Positions 39,409 through 47,204 of a stretch of DNA of 47,204 bases are shown here, piece after piece (position 1 is the stretch's first letter; the number at the start of each line of letters is the position of its first letter). The notes below the pieces were generated by a model. It saw only the letters and a program-made list of their open reading frames with translations, was not told the DNA's origin and did not search any database. A program made the position numbers and the translations under genes. Source of the stretch: an uncultured Selenomonadaceae bacterium (lineage in GTDB: Bacteria > Bacillota > Negativicutes > Selenomonadales > Selenomonadaceae); assembly GCA_905234395.1 (NCBI GenBank), contig CAJOHG010000015.1, forward strand, positions 1 through 47,204, in the 5' to 3' direction.

Positions 39409-40033
39409 TGCCTTTGATGTTGAGCGATTCTTTAGAGATCATTCCCGCCGTTGAAATTGTTCCCGCCGTCAAGATGAACTGCAACGCATCGGGCGGCAAC
39501 ATGTCCAAACGAATCAGCTCCGACTTTTTCACGAACAAATTCATTCCCGCCGTCATGTTCATGCTCCACGGCACATAGACGCACGCATAATCGTCGCCGA
39601 GTTTTTGTCGGACAGGTTGCGGCACGGTCAGCAATAAAAATCCCATAACGTAGCATTCGCGATACGGCACGAGCACGACTTGCTTGAACGCCGAATCACT
39701 CTCGAACAGAGCTTTTGTCACCTGCTTGACAGAGCCGTAAATAAATTTGACGATTGGAATTTTGCCGATTATCGCGTCGAACAAGTCGATGATTTTTTTC
39801 GACAGGAAGTTGCCGCTCAAAACGCCGATAATCCAAATGCCGACGACGACGATTAAAAGTCCGACGCCGGGAATTTGAATCGGCAAAATTTTTCCGATTG
39901 AACCTTCCGTCAAATCAAACAGCCACGTCACCACGAAAACGGTTATCGCGGGCGGCACAACGACTAACAGTCCGCGGAAGAAACTGCCGCTGATTTGTTC
40001 CATGAAAGATTTCGGTTTATCTTTGTCACTCAT
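39392..40033 (-). CDS. DUF502 family membrane protein
   Basis: A 213-residue protein with two membrane segments: residues 18-40 (FFRGLLVVVPPAITVFVVTWLF) and 55-75 (GVGLLIVVVGIWIIGVLSG). The family motifs P-I-V-K-F-I-Y (KIPIVKFIYGSVKQVT), FKQVVLVPYRE and VYVPWSMNMTAGMNLFV are present. The function of DUF502 is unknown. ATG 40033 is 8 bases after GGAG. It overlaps the stop of an orphan aminotransferase tail (TCATGA), so it was once directly coupled to the aminotransferase. The end overlaps a 31-bp direct repeat. Confidence 0.88.
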   Translation of the reverse strand: MSDKDKPKSFMEQISGSFFRGLLVVVPPAITVFVVTWLFDLTEGSIGKILPIQIPGVGLLIVVVGIWIIGVLSGNFLSKKIIDLFDAIIGKIPIVKFIYGSVKQVTKALFESDSAFKQVVLVPYRECYVMGFLLLTVPQPVRQKLGDDYACVYVPWSMNMTAGMNLFVKKSELIRLDMLPPDALQFILTAGTISTAGMISKESLNIKGKETST

Positions 40034-40044
40034 GATTTGCGCTC

Positions 40045-40211
40045 CAAAATAAATTCAATCGCATTCAACACGCCGTCAAGTCACTTTAAAAGCTACGGAA
40101 GAGCCGACACGTTCAAGCGTTTAAAAATTTCTGATGATGTCGCCGCGATTGAAATTCACGAAAAATTTTTCTCCGTCAAAATCAATTCAATCGCGTTCAA
40201 TACGTCGTCAA
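40045..40211. mobile_element. 97-bp insert flanked by 35-bp imperfect direct repeats at the aminotransferase end
   Basis: The bases at 40045-40079 and 40177-40211 match at about 31 of 35 positions. In minus orientation both encode an aminotransferase tail: DDVLNAIELIL in the gene and DGVLNAIEFILERKS-stop in the orphan, whose TGA overlaps the DUF502 ATG. There is no palindrome in the 97 bases between. The nature of the insert is unknown. Confidence 0.7.
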
Positions 40212-41451
40212 CGTCTTGCTCGGTGATGACAAGCGGCGGTTGAAATGCCAATACGTTGCGCCCGACACCGTTCTTGCCGACGATAAAGCCGCGATCCTTC
40301 AGCTCCTCCAAAAGTTCGTCGAGTTCTTTAAATGCGGGCGATTTATCGGCGTGAACGAATTCCGCACCGACCATCAAGCCGATGCCGCGCACGTCGCCGA
40401 TAATCGGGAATTTCTTTTGCAGATTTTTCAAGCCGTTCATGAGTTGTTCGCCGCGAGCTTTTGCGTTGCCCATAAGATTTTTTTCTGCAATGTAGTCGAG
40501 CACAGCAAGTCCCGCCGTCGATGAAACAGGATTGCCGCCGAGAGTCGATGCGCCCGGTCGCGTGTAAGTGTCGGCGATTTTTTTCGTGCTGATGAACGCG
40601 CTGATAGGTTGACCATTGCCCAAAGCTTTGGCAACGCTCATGATGTCGGGTGCCACGTCGAAATTTTCAATCGCGAACATTTTGCCGGTGCGAGCGAATC
40701 CCGTTTGAACTTCGTCGACAATCAGCAATGCGCCGTATTTTGCGAGAATCTCTTTGACGCGTTTGAAATAACCTTTCGGCGGCACGACGATACCGGCGTT
40801 GCCTTGAATCGGTTCGGCAATTAATGCGGCAGGTCGTCCCGAAGTCATTGTTTGAATAATCGTTTCGACTCTGTCCGCGCAGGCAAGGTCGCAAGTTTCA
40901 CGATTCAAATTCAGCGGGCAACGATAGCAGTAAGGATTGGGCGCGAAATTTATTCCGCCGACAGGATTGGGATCCGTTCGCCACATGCCGATTCCCGTCA
41001 AGCTCAATGTAAGTTTCGTGCGCCCGTGTAAGCCGCTCTGCAGTGCGATGAATTCGGAACTGTGCGTATAAATCGACGCGAGCATTAACGAGCCTTCGTT
41101 AGCTTCGGTGCCGGTCGAACAGAAGAAACTTTTTTGCAAATCGCCGGGCGCAACGTCGGCAAGTCGTTCAGCAAGATTAACAAAGTTCTCCGTCAAATAG
41201 ATGTTGCAAACGTGTTGAAGAGTTTTAATCTGCTCAATCATGCGTTCGGTTATGTAAGGATTGCAATGCCCGCAGTTGATGACGGAAACGCCCGCATAAC
41301 AGTCGAGATATTTTTTGCCGTCCGCGTCGAAAAGATATTGCATGTTGCCGCGCACGAATTGCGGCGGGTCGCTGTAAAAGTGTCCGAGGCAGGGCATAAT
41401 GTATTCGCGCTTTTTCTCCAGAATTTTTTTCGCGCCGATGAAATTTGGCAA
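40156..41451 (-). CDS. Class III pyridoxal-phosphate aminotransferase
   Basis: A 431-residue class III aminotransferase. The PLP lysine is in MSVAKALGNGQPI, the substrate/PLP Asp in LLIVDEVQTGFARTGK, the phosphate-binding stretch in FCSTGTEANEGSLM, and ALQSGLHGRT follows. Overall it resembles alanine-glyoxylate/4-aminobutyrate-type members (CLGHFYSDPPQFVRG at the start). The exact substrate cannot be read from sequence. I chose TTG 41451 (PNFIGAKKIL) with GGAG 8 bases upstream; the longer reading runs through the promoter. Its 3' end has been duplicated by an insertion. Confidence 0.87.
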   Translation of the reverse strand: MPNFIGAKKILEKKREYIMPCLGHFYSDPPQFVRGNMQYLFDADGKKYLDCYAGVSVINCGHCNPYITERMIEQIKTLQHVCNIYLTENFVNLAERLADVAPGDLQKSFFCSTGTEANEGSLMLASIYTHSSEFIALQSGLHGRTKLTLSLTGIGMWRTDPNPVGGINFAPNPYCYRCPLNLNRETCDLACADRVETIIQTMTSGRPAALIAEPIQGNAGIVVPPKGYFKRVKEILAKYGALLIVDEVQTGFARTGKMFAIENFDVAPDIMSVAKALGNGQPISAFISTKKIADTYTRPGASTLGGNPVSSTAGLAVLDYIAEKNLMGNAKARGEQLMNGLKNLQKKFPIIGDVRGIGLMVGAEFVHADKSPAFKELDELLEELKDRGFIVGKNGVGRNVLAFQPPLVITEQDVDDVLNAIELILTEKNFS

Positions 41452-41485
41452 GTCAATCACTCCGTTCTTAGCAGTTGTCTTGCAA

Positions 41486-41514
41486 AGCGTAGCACATGGC
41501 GCGTCAAATGGCAA
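41486..41514 (-). promoter_or_regulatory. Putative promoter for the aminotransferase-to-ribD operon
   Basis: Minus strand TTGCCA (41509-41514), a 17-base spacer and the weak -10 box TACGCT (41486-41491), 35 bases before the TTG start. Confidence 0.4.
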
Positions 41515-41548
41515 GTTGCCCGCGCAACGATTAAAGGCGTCAGAGTTT

Positions 41549-41775
41549 TAGATTTTTATCGTGATGGCAATCGTGTAATTTTTTTTTGTTAATTGAACTT
41601 ACTTTTCTTTTGCTGCGCCCAAAAGAAAAGTAAGCAAAAGAAAAGGGCGTTTCAACCGGCACGACGCAATCCTGCGTCTAACGCCGGCGGCGCGCGTCCA
41701 TGCGCGCCGGGTCTTAACTTTCTTTAATGTGATTTTGTCAGCAAGTCACAGCCACTAGATTTTTATCGTAATGCC
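41549..41775. mobile_element. 187-bp structured intergenic element with three hairpins, flanked by 20-bp direct repeats
   Basis: This fills most of the 303-base gap between the aminotransferase and the next gene. The bases at 41549-41568 and 41756-41775 match at 18 of 20 positions; both encode ITIKI-stop on the minus strand, so the outer one is an orphan gene tail. Inside are a perfect 15-bp stem (CTTACTTTTCTTTTG, 41598-41612, with 41620-41634), a hairpin GACGCA-ATCC-TGCGTC enclosed by CCGGC/GCCGG (about 41656-41688), and a GC-rich 8-bp stem (GGCGCGCG with TGCGCGCC, about 41689-41710). There is no open reading frame. It may be a non-autonomous element or structured RNA. Confidence 0.65.
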
Positions 41776-42882
41776 GCGTCGACAAAACTTTTCGGCAAGA
41801 GGCAACCAAATCAATGTCCACAGCAGGCAAAAGATTGTTGCGTCGACTTCGGGCGAGATTAAACCTTGCGTCGTGTGATAATAGAGCCATTGATAAAAAA
41901 CGACTCCTTCCGTTGGCGAAGGCAGGCACGTCAACAAATCCAGCACGAGACAATTCGCGGCGAAGAAGAACAACGGATTCATGCCCAATGCTTTAAACGG
42001 TCGGAAAAATTTTTTTGCGCAAGGGAGAGCGTCAAGCAGTTTCATCATCAGCGAGAGAAGTATTGCGTCGCCGCCGGCATTGAACAGCGCGTAAGGTGCC
42101 GTCCACAATTTTTTTGACACGATGTCGATTGAAGTCCACCAATCGCCGACAATCAACAGCACAATTCCCGCCGCACTCATCAGAAAAAATTTTTCGTTAA
42201 TCGGCGCGTTGTCGACGAGAATTTTTCCGGCAAGGTAGCCGAACATAACCGACGCCGTGCCCGCGATTGAGCCGTAAAGACCTTCGGGATCGTGCGTGGG
42301 CGTGTAAATGTGATTCGCGCCGGGAAAAATGTAGTCGATTGTGCGGCTGATGTTGTGAGCCTCGTCGAAGGGATTGCAATGAGCGTAGAGATGAAAGCCC
42401 GCCGAAGATATTCCGAGCAATACGAACGCCACGAGAAAAATTCTGTTGTCTCTTTTTATGAAGCGTGTCAAAAAAATTCCGAGCGCGTAGGTTATCGCGA
42501 GACGTTGAAGAATTCCGAACGGTCGATGGTGCACGATAATGACTTCCCAAAAATTTTCCGCCGTGAGTCCGTGAACGAATATCAGCGCGAAAAAATTTGC
42601 CGTGACGTTTAGGAAAATTCCCAGCGCGAATAAAATTATTGCCCGCCGCAAAATTTTCCGTGTTGAAGTTTCTTGCCGTGACATGGAAATTGCCGCACCC
42701 GCGCCCATTGCAAATGCGAACAGTGGAAACGCAACGTCCGGAAAAGTCATTCCTTCCCAAGGCGCGTGCTTGAGAATCGTGTAAACTTCGTCGTCGGGCG
42801 GTGCGGACAACATCAGCATGATAAAAATCGCCATGCCGCGCAGAACGTCCAACGAGTCAATTCTTTTGAGCGAACTTGCCAC
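41755..42882 (-). CDS. DUF5009/HGSNAT-like multi-pass membrane acyltransferase
   Basis: A 375-residue membrane protein with about ten hydrophobic segments. The N-terminal RIDSLDVLRGMAIFIMLM is the signature of the heparan-alpha-glucosaminide N-acetyltransferase-like (DUF5009/DUF1624) family. FPLFAFAMGAGAAISMSR, RPFGILQRLAITYALGIFL, DPEGLYGSIAGTASVMFGYLAGK and ALGMNPLFFFAANCLV follow in family order. Relatives transfer acetyl groups from cytoplasmic acetyl-CoA to sugars across the membrane; the target here may be a cell-envelope glycan. GTG 42882 is 8 bases after GAGGAGGAG. Confidence 0.85.
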   Translation of the reverse strand: MASSLKRIDSLDVLRGMAIFIMLMLSAPPDDEVYTILKHAPWEGMTFPDVAFPLFAFAMGAGAAISMSRQETSTRKILRRAIILFALGIFLNVTANFFALIFVHGLTAENFWEVIIVHHRPFGILQRLAITYALGIFLTRFIKRDNRIFLVAFVLLGISSAGFHLYAHCNPFDEAHNISRTIDYIFPGANHIYTPTHDPEGLYGSIAGTASVMFGYLAGKILVDNAPINEKFFLMSAAGIVLLIVGDWWTSIDIVSKKLWTAPYALFNAGGDAILLSLMMKLLDALPCAKKFFRPFKALGMNPLFFFAANCLVLDLLTCLPSPTEGVVFYQWLYYHTTQGLISPEVDATIFCLLWTLIWLPLAEKFCRRGITIKI

Positions 42883-42914
42883 GAAATTTTCTCCTCCTCA
42901 CGTAAACATTTTAA

Positions 42915-42951
42915 CATAAAAAATTTCCCGACGAAAATTTTTCATCGGGAA
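42915..42951 (-). terminator. Terminator after the 5'-nucleotidase gene
   Basis: In minus orientation TTCCCGA and TCGGGAA enclose a further A/T-rich pairing region and are followed by ATTTTTTAT. It ends the 42972-47063 operon. Confidence 0.8.
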
Positions 42952-42971
42952 TAATTTTTTTTTGCGGAAAG

Positions 42972-44519
42972 TTATTCGCCGTCAGGTTTTTCATTGGGAA
43001 CGGGAACTTCGGCAAGGCGTTTGATTCTGCCGACTTCAATGCCGCTCATGCCGACGTTGTTAAGATAATCCGCCAAAATTTCATCGAACGTGCCGAGTTC
43101 GCCGACAATCTTCAAATTGGTTAGCATTGTGTAATCGTCTCCGCCGGACGTTTGAAAATCGGCAAGCGCAATCGTGTAAGTTTTATTTTCGTCAATCGGT
43201 TGACCGTTGACCAAAATTTCTGTGACGCGATGCTTGGCAGTTTTGGACGGGTCGTAGCTGAACGTTAAGCCGCTGACATCAAGAAAGCCTCCAAACGACG
43301 CGGGATAATATTCAACGGAATGTTCGAGCATTTCGCGGACAGTAGAGCCTTTAATTTCAGCAACGCGCAACGTGTTTCCGAACGGGAAAATTGCCATGGT
43401 GTCACGCTTGCGAACGTCACCTGCAGGCAAATCGTCGCGAAGTCCGCCGCCGTTTACAATGGCAATATCACTTTTCGCCGCCCAACGGAATGCATCAGCC
43501 GCGAGGTTGCCGAGTTCGGATTCGTTGCGTCTGACCAAAAGCCGATCGCTTGAAAGTGCTCTGTCGCTGTGAGCCACGACTTCATCAAGAAGTTTTTCAG
43601 CCTTCGCGTTGACTTCGGCGAGCGTCTTCAAAATTTTTTTATCGGGCGTCGGAGCAATGGCTTTGACTTCGTCTGCGTCGAGGAGTTCGGCGCGTTTGGA
43701 AACGATTTTGTGATTTTCAACGTCAATCGTCGTGCGACCGAGGCGATATTCATGCCAACCGGTTTGGACAATCAGCGTATCGTTGACGAGTTCGCCTTCA
43801 GCAAGTGCGGTGTGGCTGTGACCGTCGACAATCAGATCAATGCCTTGCGTCTCGCGGGCAATACGTTCGCTGGTGAATTCGCTGCTCGCGTCAACGCCCA
43901 TGTGCATTACGGCAATCAACACGTCGCATTTCGGGCGCAGGAGTTTAATCATTTCTTTGGCGGTGTCGACGGGATTCAGAAACTCAACAGTCGAGACGTT
44001 CGCGGGATTCGTCTTGAAAGCAGTTTCGGGCGTCGACAAACCGAATACGCCGACCGTAATGCCTTTGAGCTTGAAAATTTTATACGGCTTGAAAACGAGC
44101 TTGCCGTCACTTTTGCGCACGACGTTTGCATCGAGCAGCGGGAACTTGAGCTTTTTGGCGAGCTTTTCAAGTTGCGCGGAGCCGTAATTGAAATCGTGGT
44201 TGCCGGCAGTCATTGCGTCGAGACCTGCGGCGTTGAGGAGCGGAATCATATTTTCGCCGCGACTGATTGTAATCATCGGCATACCGTGAAACGTGTCGCC
44301 TGCGTCGAGCCAAAGCGTCGCGGGATTTTTTGATTTGACTGCTTTGACTGCCGCCGACATTTCCGCGAGCCCGATGCTCTTGCCGCCGTCGTCAGTGTCT
44401 TGAACGCGTGCGTGCATATCGTTTGTATGGAAAATGATCAGTTCCGCCGCCGCGCAGATTGTCGCGTTGAAGACGAGCATTCCGACGACGATTAACACGC
44501 CGAAAAATTTTTTGAGCAT
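42972..44519 (-). CDS. 5'-nucleotidase / UshA-like metallophosphoesterase
   Basis: A 515-residue exported enzyme. The signal peptide (MLKKFFGVLIVVGMLVFNATICAAA) is followed by the calcineurin-like metallophosphatase domain: FHTNDMHARV, WLDAGDTFHG, TAGNHDFNYG, VMHMGVD and DGHSHTAL provide the metal ligands. The C-terminal 5'-nucleotidase domain (about 310-500) contains GNLAADAFRWAAKSDIAIVNGGGLRDDL and a region near TIALADFQTSGGDDY. It dephosphorylates nucleotides in the periplasm or at the cell surface. The AGGAGG ribosome-binding site precedes ATG 44519. It is the last gene of a leftward operon. Confidence 0.93.
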   Translation of the reverse strand: MLKKFFGVLIVVGMLVFNATICAAAELIIFHTNDMHARVQDTDDGGKSIGLAEMSAAVKAVKSKNPATLWLDAGDTFHGMPMITISRGENMIPLLNAAGLDAMTAGNHDFNYGSAQLEKLAKKLKFPLLDANVVRKSDGKLVFKPYKIFKLKGITVGVFGLSTPETAFKTNPANVSTVEFLNPVDTAKEMIKLLRPKCDVLIAVMHMGVDASSEFTSERIARETQGIDLIVDGHSHTALAEGELVNDTLIVQTGWHEYRLGRTTIDVENHKIVSKRAELLDADEVKAIAPTPDKKILKTLAEVNAKAEKLLDEVVAHSDRALSSDRLLVRRNESELGNLAADAFRWAAKSDIAIVNGGGLRDDLPAGDVRKRDTMAIFPFGNTLRVAEIKGSTVREMLEHSVEYYPASFGGFLDVSGLTFSYDPSKTAKHRVTEILVNGQPIDENKTYTIALADFQTSGGDDYTMLTNLKIVGELGTFDEILADYLNNVGMSGIEVGRIKRLAEVPVPNEKPDGE

Positions 44520-44530
44520 GTAAACACCTC

Positions 44531-45553
44531 CTAAATTTTAACGAAGTCCGAGCCGAGTTCCAAAATTTTTATCGCCGAGTTCTCAAGCACCTGCGCGAAG
44601 TCCGAAGCCGTTCCGTCAAAGTCAACGTCGAGTTCAAGGCTCATGTTCATCTTGCGGACAAAAGTATCGTTCACGCCCGACAAGTGCCGAATTTTTTCAC
44701 GTACAGCCGTCAAAGTTCCGCCGAGCCGATTGAAAGTTTCGCGCGTTATCAAAAGCGTAACGTGACGTTCGATTTTCGCGACAGACTTCAACGCGGCAAG
44801 TGACAGCTCATTAGCCGCACGCCGACCCGCCAATTTGAACGAATCATCGCCGCCGATAAAAAGTCCGCCGCCCGTCGACATGCCCGCAAAAATAATTTCG
44901 CCGGTGTTGAGCTGAATCAATCGGCTTGCCACGCTTACGGCATTATCGGGCAGAACGTTGACTTCGGCGACGACGAGGCAGTCCGCGTGAAAATCATTCG
45001 CCAAAGTCTTGCAAAGAGTTGAATCGCCCGCCGCAGAGTGAATTCGTTGACGGACAGCACGATTGACTTGCGCGAGATCAACCGTTCGCGTGAAGCCCTG
45101 CCGTTTGAGCGCGGAAATAATTTCGTTCTCAATCGCCGCGTAACGTTGACCGTTTGAATCGAATGCCACGACTGCCACGCGAGGACTGCCCGCGTTGAAG
45201 TCGACGAGAGATTTTTTTTCAAGTTCGGTGAGCCGCGCAGAAATTTTCGCGTCGTCAATGTCAGCGGCAATCTCAACGACGACGAGACCGTTTTCAACAC
45301 GTTGCGAGACGACTTCCCAACGATTGACAAATCCTGCGCTGTCGACGGCAATTTTATCGTAAACGACCCTGTGATTTTCCACGCGAGTTTTTGAACGAAT
45401 CATCGCGCCGATTTTCTGTTCTATGGCAGTTCGTATTGCGTTGTGAATGGCGTTGCGTTCGTTGATGCCGTGTCCGACCGCGTGAACAGTTTCAGCCGAG
45501 CACGTCCCGAAATTCATCAGCGCGACAATCATCATCACGAGAAATTTTTTCAT
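44531..45553 (-). CDS. Exported protein of unknown function, FlgT/LPP20-like N-terminal part
   Basis: A 340-residue protein with a signal peptide (MKKFLVMMIVALMNFGTCSA). Residues 22-100 (VGHGINERNAIHNAIRTAIEQKIGAMI ... DSAGFVNRWEVVSQ ... VVVEIAADI) resemble the N-terminal region of FlgT/LPP20-type surface proteins, in which a duplicated A-x-x-x-A-I-x-x-A helix is followed by beta-strands. Residues 115-230 (RVAVVAFDSNGQRYAAIENEIISALKRQGF ... ADCLVVAEV) look like the CsgG/FlgT middle-domain fold. A Cys occurs only at the signal-peptide end. No flagellar gene is nearby, so the role is open. ATG 45553 lies 2 bases after the rfbA stop, and GGTGA overlaps that stop. Confidence 0.6.
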   Translation of the reverse strand: MKKFLVMMIVALMNFGTCSAETVHAVGHGINERNAIHNAIRTAIEQKIGAMIRSKTRVENHRVVYDKIAVDSAGFVNRWEVVSQRVENGLVVVEIAADIDDAKISARLTELEKKSLVDFNAGSPRVAVVAFDSNGQRYAAIENEIISALKRQGFTRTVDLAQVNRAVRQRIHSAAGDSTLCKTLANDFHADCLVVAEVNVLPDNAVSVASRLIQLNTGEIIFAGMSTGGGLFIGGDDSFKLAGRRAANELSLAALKSVAKIERHVTLLITRETFNRLGGTLTAVREKIRHLSGVNDTFVRKMNMSLELDVDFDGTASDFAQVLENSAIKILELGSDFVKI

Positions 45554-45557
45554 GACA

Positions 45558-46439
<882 letters not shown>

Positions 46440-46451
46440 GAAAATCACTCC

Positions 46452-47063
46452 TTAGAAGTGGTAAAGGTGCAAGGTGCTGTTGAGCAATTCAATCGTCGGG
46501 TTGTCGTCGTCTACGCGGAAAATATTCACCGCCATGTTGAATTGGCTTATCGTCCACATTTTGCGAATCGGCATACCCAACGCCGCGCACAGCAGCAATC
46601 GAATCACTGCGCCGTGGCTGACAATGATAACGCTTTGTTCGTCGCGTTCGTCAATAACTTCGTCCAATGCAATCAATGCGCGAGCTTGAGCCTCAAGGAA
46701 AGTTTCACCGTTTGGCGGATGAGCTTTGTCGGGACGCGTGAAAAAATTTTCAAAGCCGTCGGGCGCATCAGATGCCAATTCGTTTAAATTTCTGCCTTCC
46801 CAGTCTCCAAAATTCACTTCGCGGAAGCCGCTCTCTTGTATGACGGGCAAATCAAATTTCGCCGCCAAAATTTTCGCAGTCATCACCGCCCGCGACAAAT
46901 CGCTTGAGTAAACGGCGTCGACTGTGTGGAATGGCATATGCTCTGCCAAAAGTTGCGCTTGATGAACACCTTCGGGCGAGAGCAAAACGTTGGAATGCCC
47001 TTGCAGCAGTCCTTTTTTGTTCCACTCCGTTTCGCCGTGCCGAATCAAATAAATTCTTGTCAA
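46452..47063 (-). CDS. Histidine phosphatase family protein
   Basis: A 203-residue phosphatase of the phosphoglycerate mutase-like family. The catalytic motif YLIRHGETEWN contains the phospho-His; VYSSDLSRAVMTAKI, the acidic FGDWEGR and VIIVSHGAVIRLLL complete the active site. It could be an alpha-ribazole phosphatase (CobC-type) or a sugar/nucleotide phosphatase; no cobalamin genes lie nearby to decide. TTG 47063 is 8 bases after GGAGG. It is the first gene of the leftward operon that includes rfbA and the nucleotidase. Confidence 0.88.
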   Translation of the reverse strand: MTRIYLIRHGETEWNKKGLLQGHSNVLLSPEGVHQAQLLAEHMPFHTVDAVYSSDLSRAVMTAKILAAKFDLPVIQESGFREVNFGDWEGRNLNELASDAPDGFENFFTRPDKAHPPNGETFLEAQARALIALDEVIDERDEQSVIIVSHGAVIRLLLCAALGMPIRKMWTISQFNMAVNIFRVDDDNPTIELLNSTLHLYHF

Positions 47064-47080
47064 AGCAAATGCCTCCTTTG

Positions 47081-47111
47081 TAGGGACTAGGGACTAGTGA
47101 CTAGGGACTAG
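47081..47111. repeat. 7-bp tandem repeat (TAGGGAC) next to an insertion-sequence end
   Basis: About four units of TAGGGAC, one shortened to TAGTGAC, run between the phosphatase start and the left end of the insertion sequence. Confidence 0.75.
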
Positions 47112-47204
47112 AGCGTGTTCACACTATGGAAAATAGAAAATAAAGCTGATAAAATGAAGTCATGAAAATCACACAAGAACAATATGAAAAGATAGAAAAA
47201 TATC
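47111..47204 (+). mobile_element. Left end of an IS5-like insertion sequence (truncated by the window)
   Basis: The sequence from GAGCGTGTTC (47111) resembles the terminal inverted repeat of IS5-type elements and is followed at once by the start of a transposase-like frame. The right end is outside the window, so the repeat cannot be confirmed. Confidence 0.6.
47162..47204 (+). CDS. Start of an IS5-like transposase (partial)
   Basis: Only 14 codons are visible, MKITQEQYEKIEKY. This matches the start typical of IS5-family DDE transposases in Negativicutes (MKIT-x-EQY-x-KI). A short leader from the inverted repeat precedes ATG 47162, with only a weak ribosome-binding site. The remainder lies beyond the window. 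Confidence 0.65.
   Translation, partial: MKITQEQYEKIEKY

Noticed and set aside
44750..44770. AACGTGACGTT as another copy of the palindromic repeat
   Set aside because: Only the inner part matches, it lacks the GGAT side and it lies in the middle of a coding region (HVTLLIT). Probably chance.

Overview
The window most likely comes from a Negativicutes bacterium (a Firmicute with an outer membrane, Selenomonadales-like). This is an inference from gene content. Clostridium-type families (UPF0210/UPF0237, Hrb/rubrerythrin fusion, YkgJ-like and papain-like proteins, an FMN riboswitch) sit beside a full outer-membrane set (MlaE/F/D, TolC, TamB, BamA). Base composition is about half GC, TTG starts are common, and AAAATTTT-type strings are frequent in genes and just before start codons.

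Layout. 1-3.1 kb: the 3' end of an OST-HTH/LOTUS protein, two TPR paralogues, and a flavin reductase-rubredoxin-rubrerythrin fusion. 3.2-9.5 kb (minus): a lytic transglycosylase, an ACT protein, an HD hydrolase with a broken copy, UPF0210, a radical SAM protein and two DUF5672 paralogues. 9.6-23.5 kb (plus): an envelope operon mlaE-mlaF-mlaD-adaptor-tolC-tamB-bamA. It is interrupted by an NgoPII-type restriction gene, a nuclease-like gene and the stump of a C5 methyltransferase, and mlaF is preceded by a truncated copy of itself. 23.6-29.8 kb: a DUF6033-like protein, an Hpt protein and hybrid histidine kinase pair, four tRNA genes (Lys, Glu, Asp, Phe) and an RTX-repeat protein. 29.9-32.3 kb: an Hsp70-like ATPase.

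32.3-42.9 kb (minus): aminotransferase - DUF502 - DUF4405 - recO - ribD - macro domain - papain-like - YkgJ-like - FMN riboswitch - secreted unknown - ribE - ribBA - ribH, with a DUF5009/HGSNAT-like membrane protein upstream. 42.9-47.1 kb (minus): a 5'-nucleotidase, an exported unknown, rfbA and a histidine phosphatase. The right edge cuts into an insertion sequence.

The most unusual signal lies at the seams between genes. At least eight junctions carry short local duplications. One copy keeps the 3' end of the upstream gene and the other keeps the ribosome-binding site and start of the downstream gene. Three of these enclose a 55-79 bp insert that ends in the palindrome GCAACGTCACGTTGC, which occurs six times in this window (once degenerate). 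It supplies the stop codons of two genes and abuts a tRNA gene. This looks like a small mobile repeat family that inserts with long (23-31 bp) target duplications and preserves translational coupling. I know of no description of it. A second lead is the uncharacterised secreted protein that is the first gene behind the FMN riboswitch.
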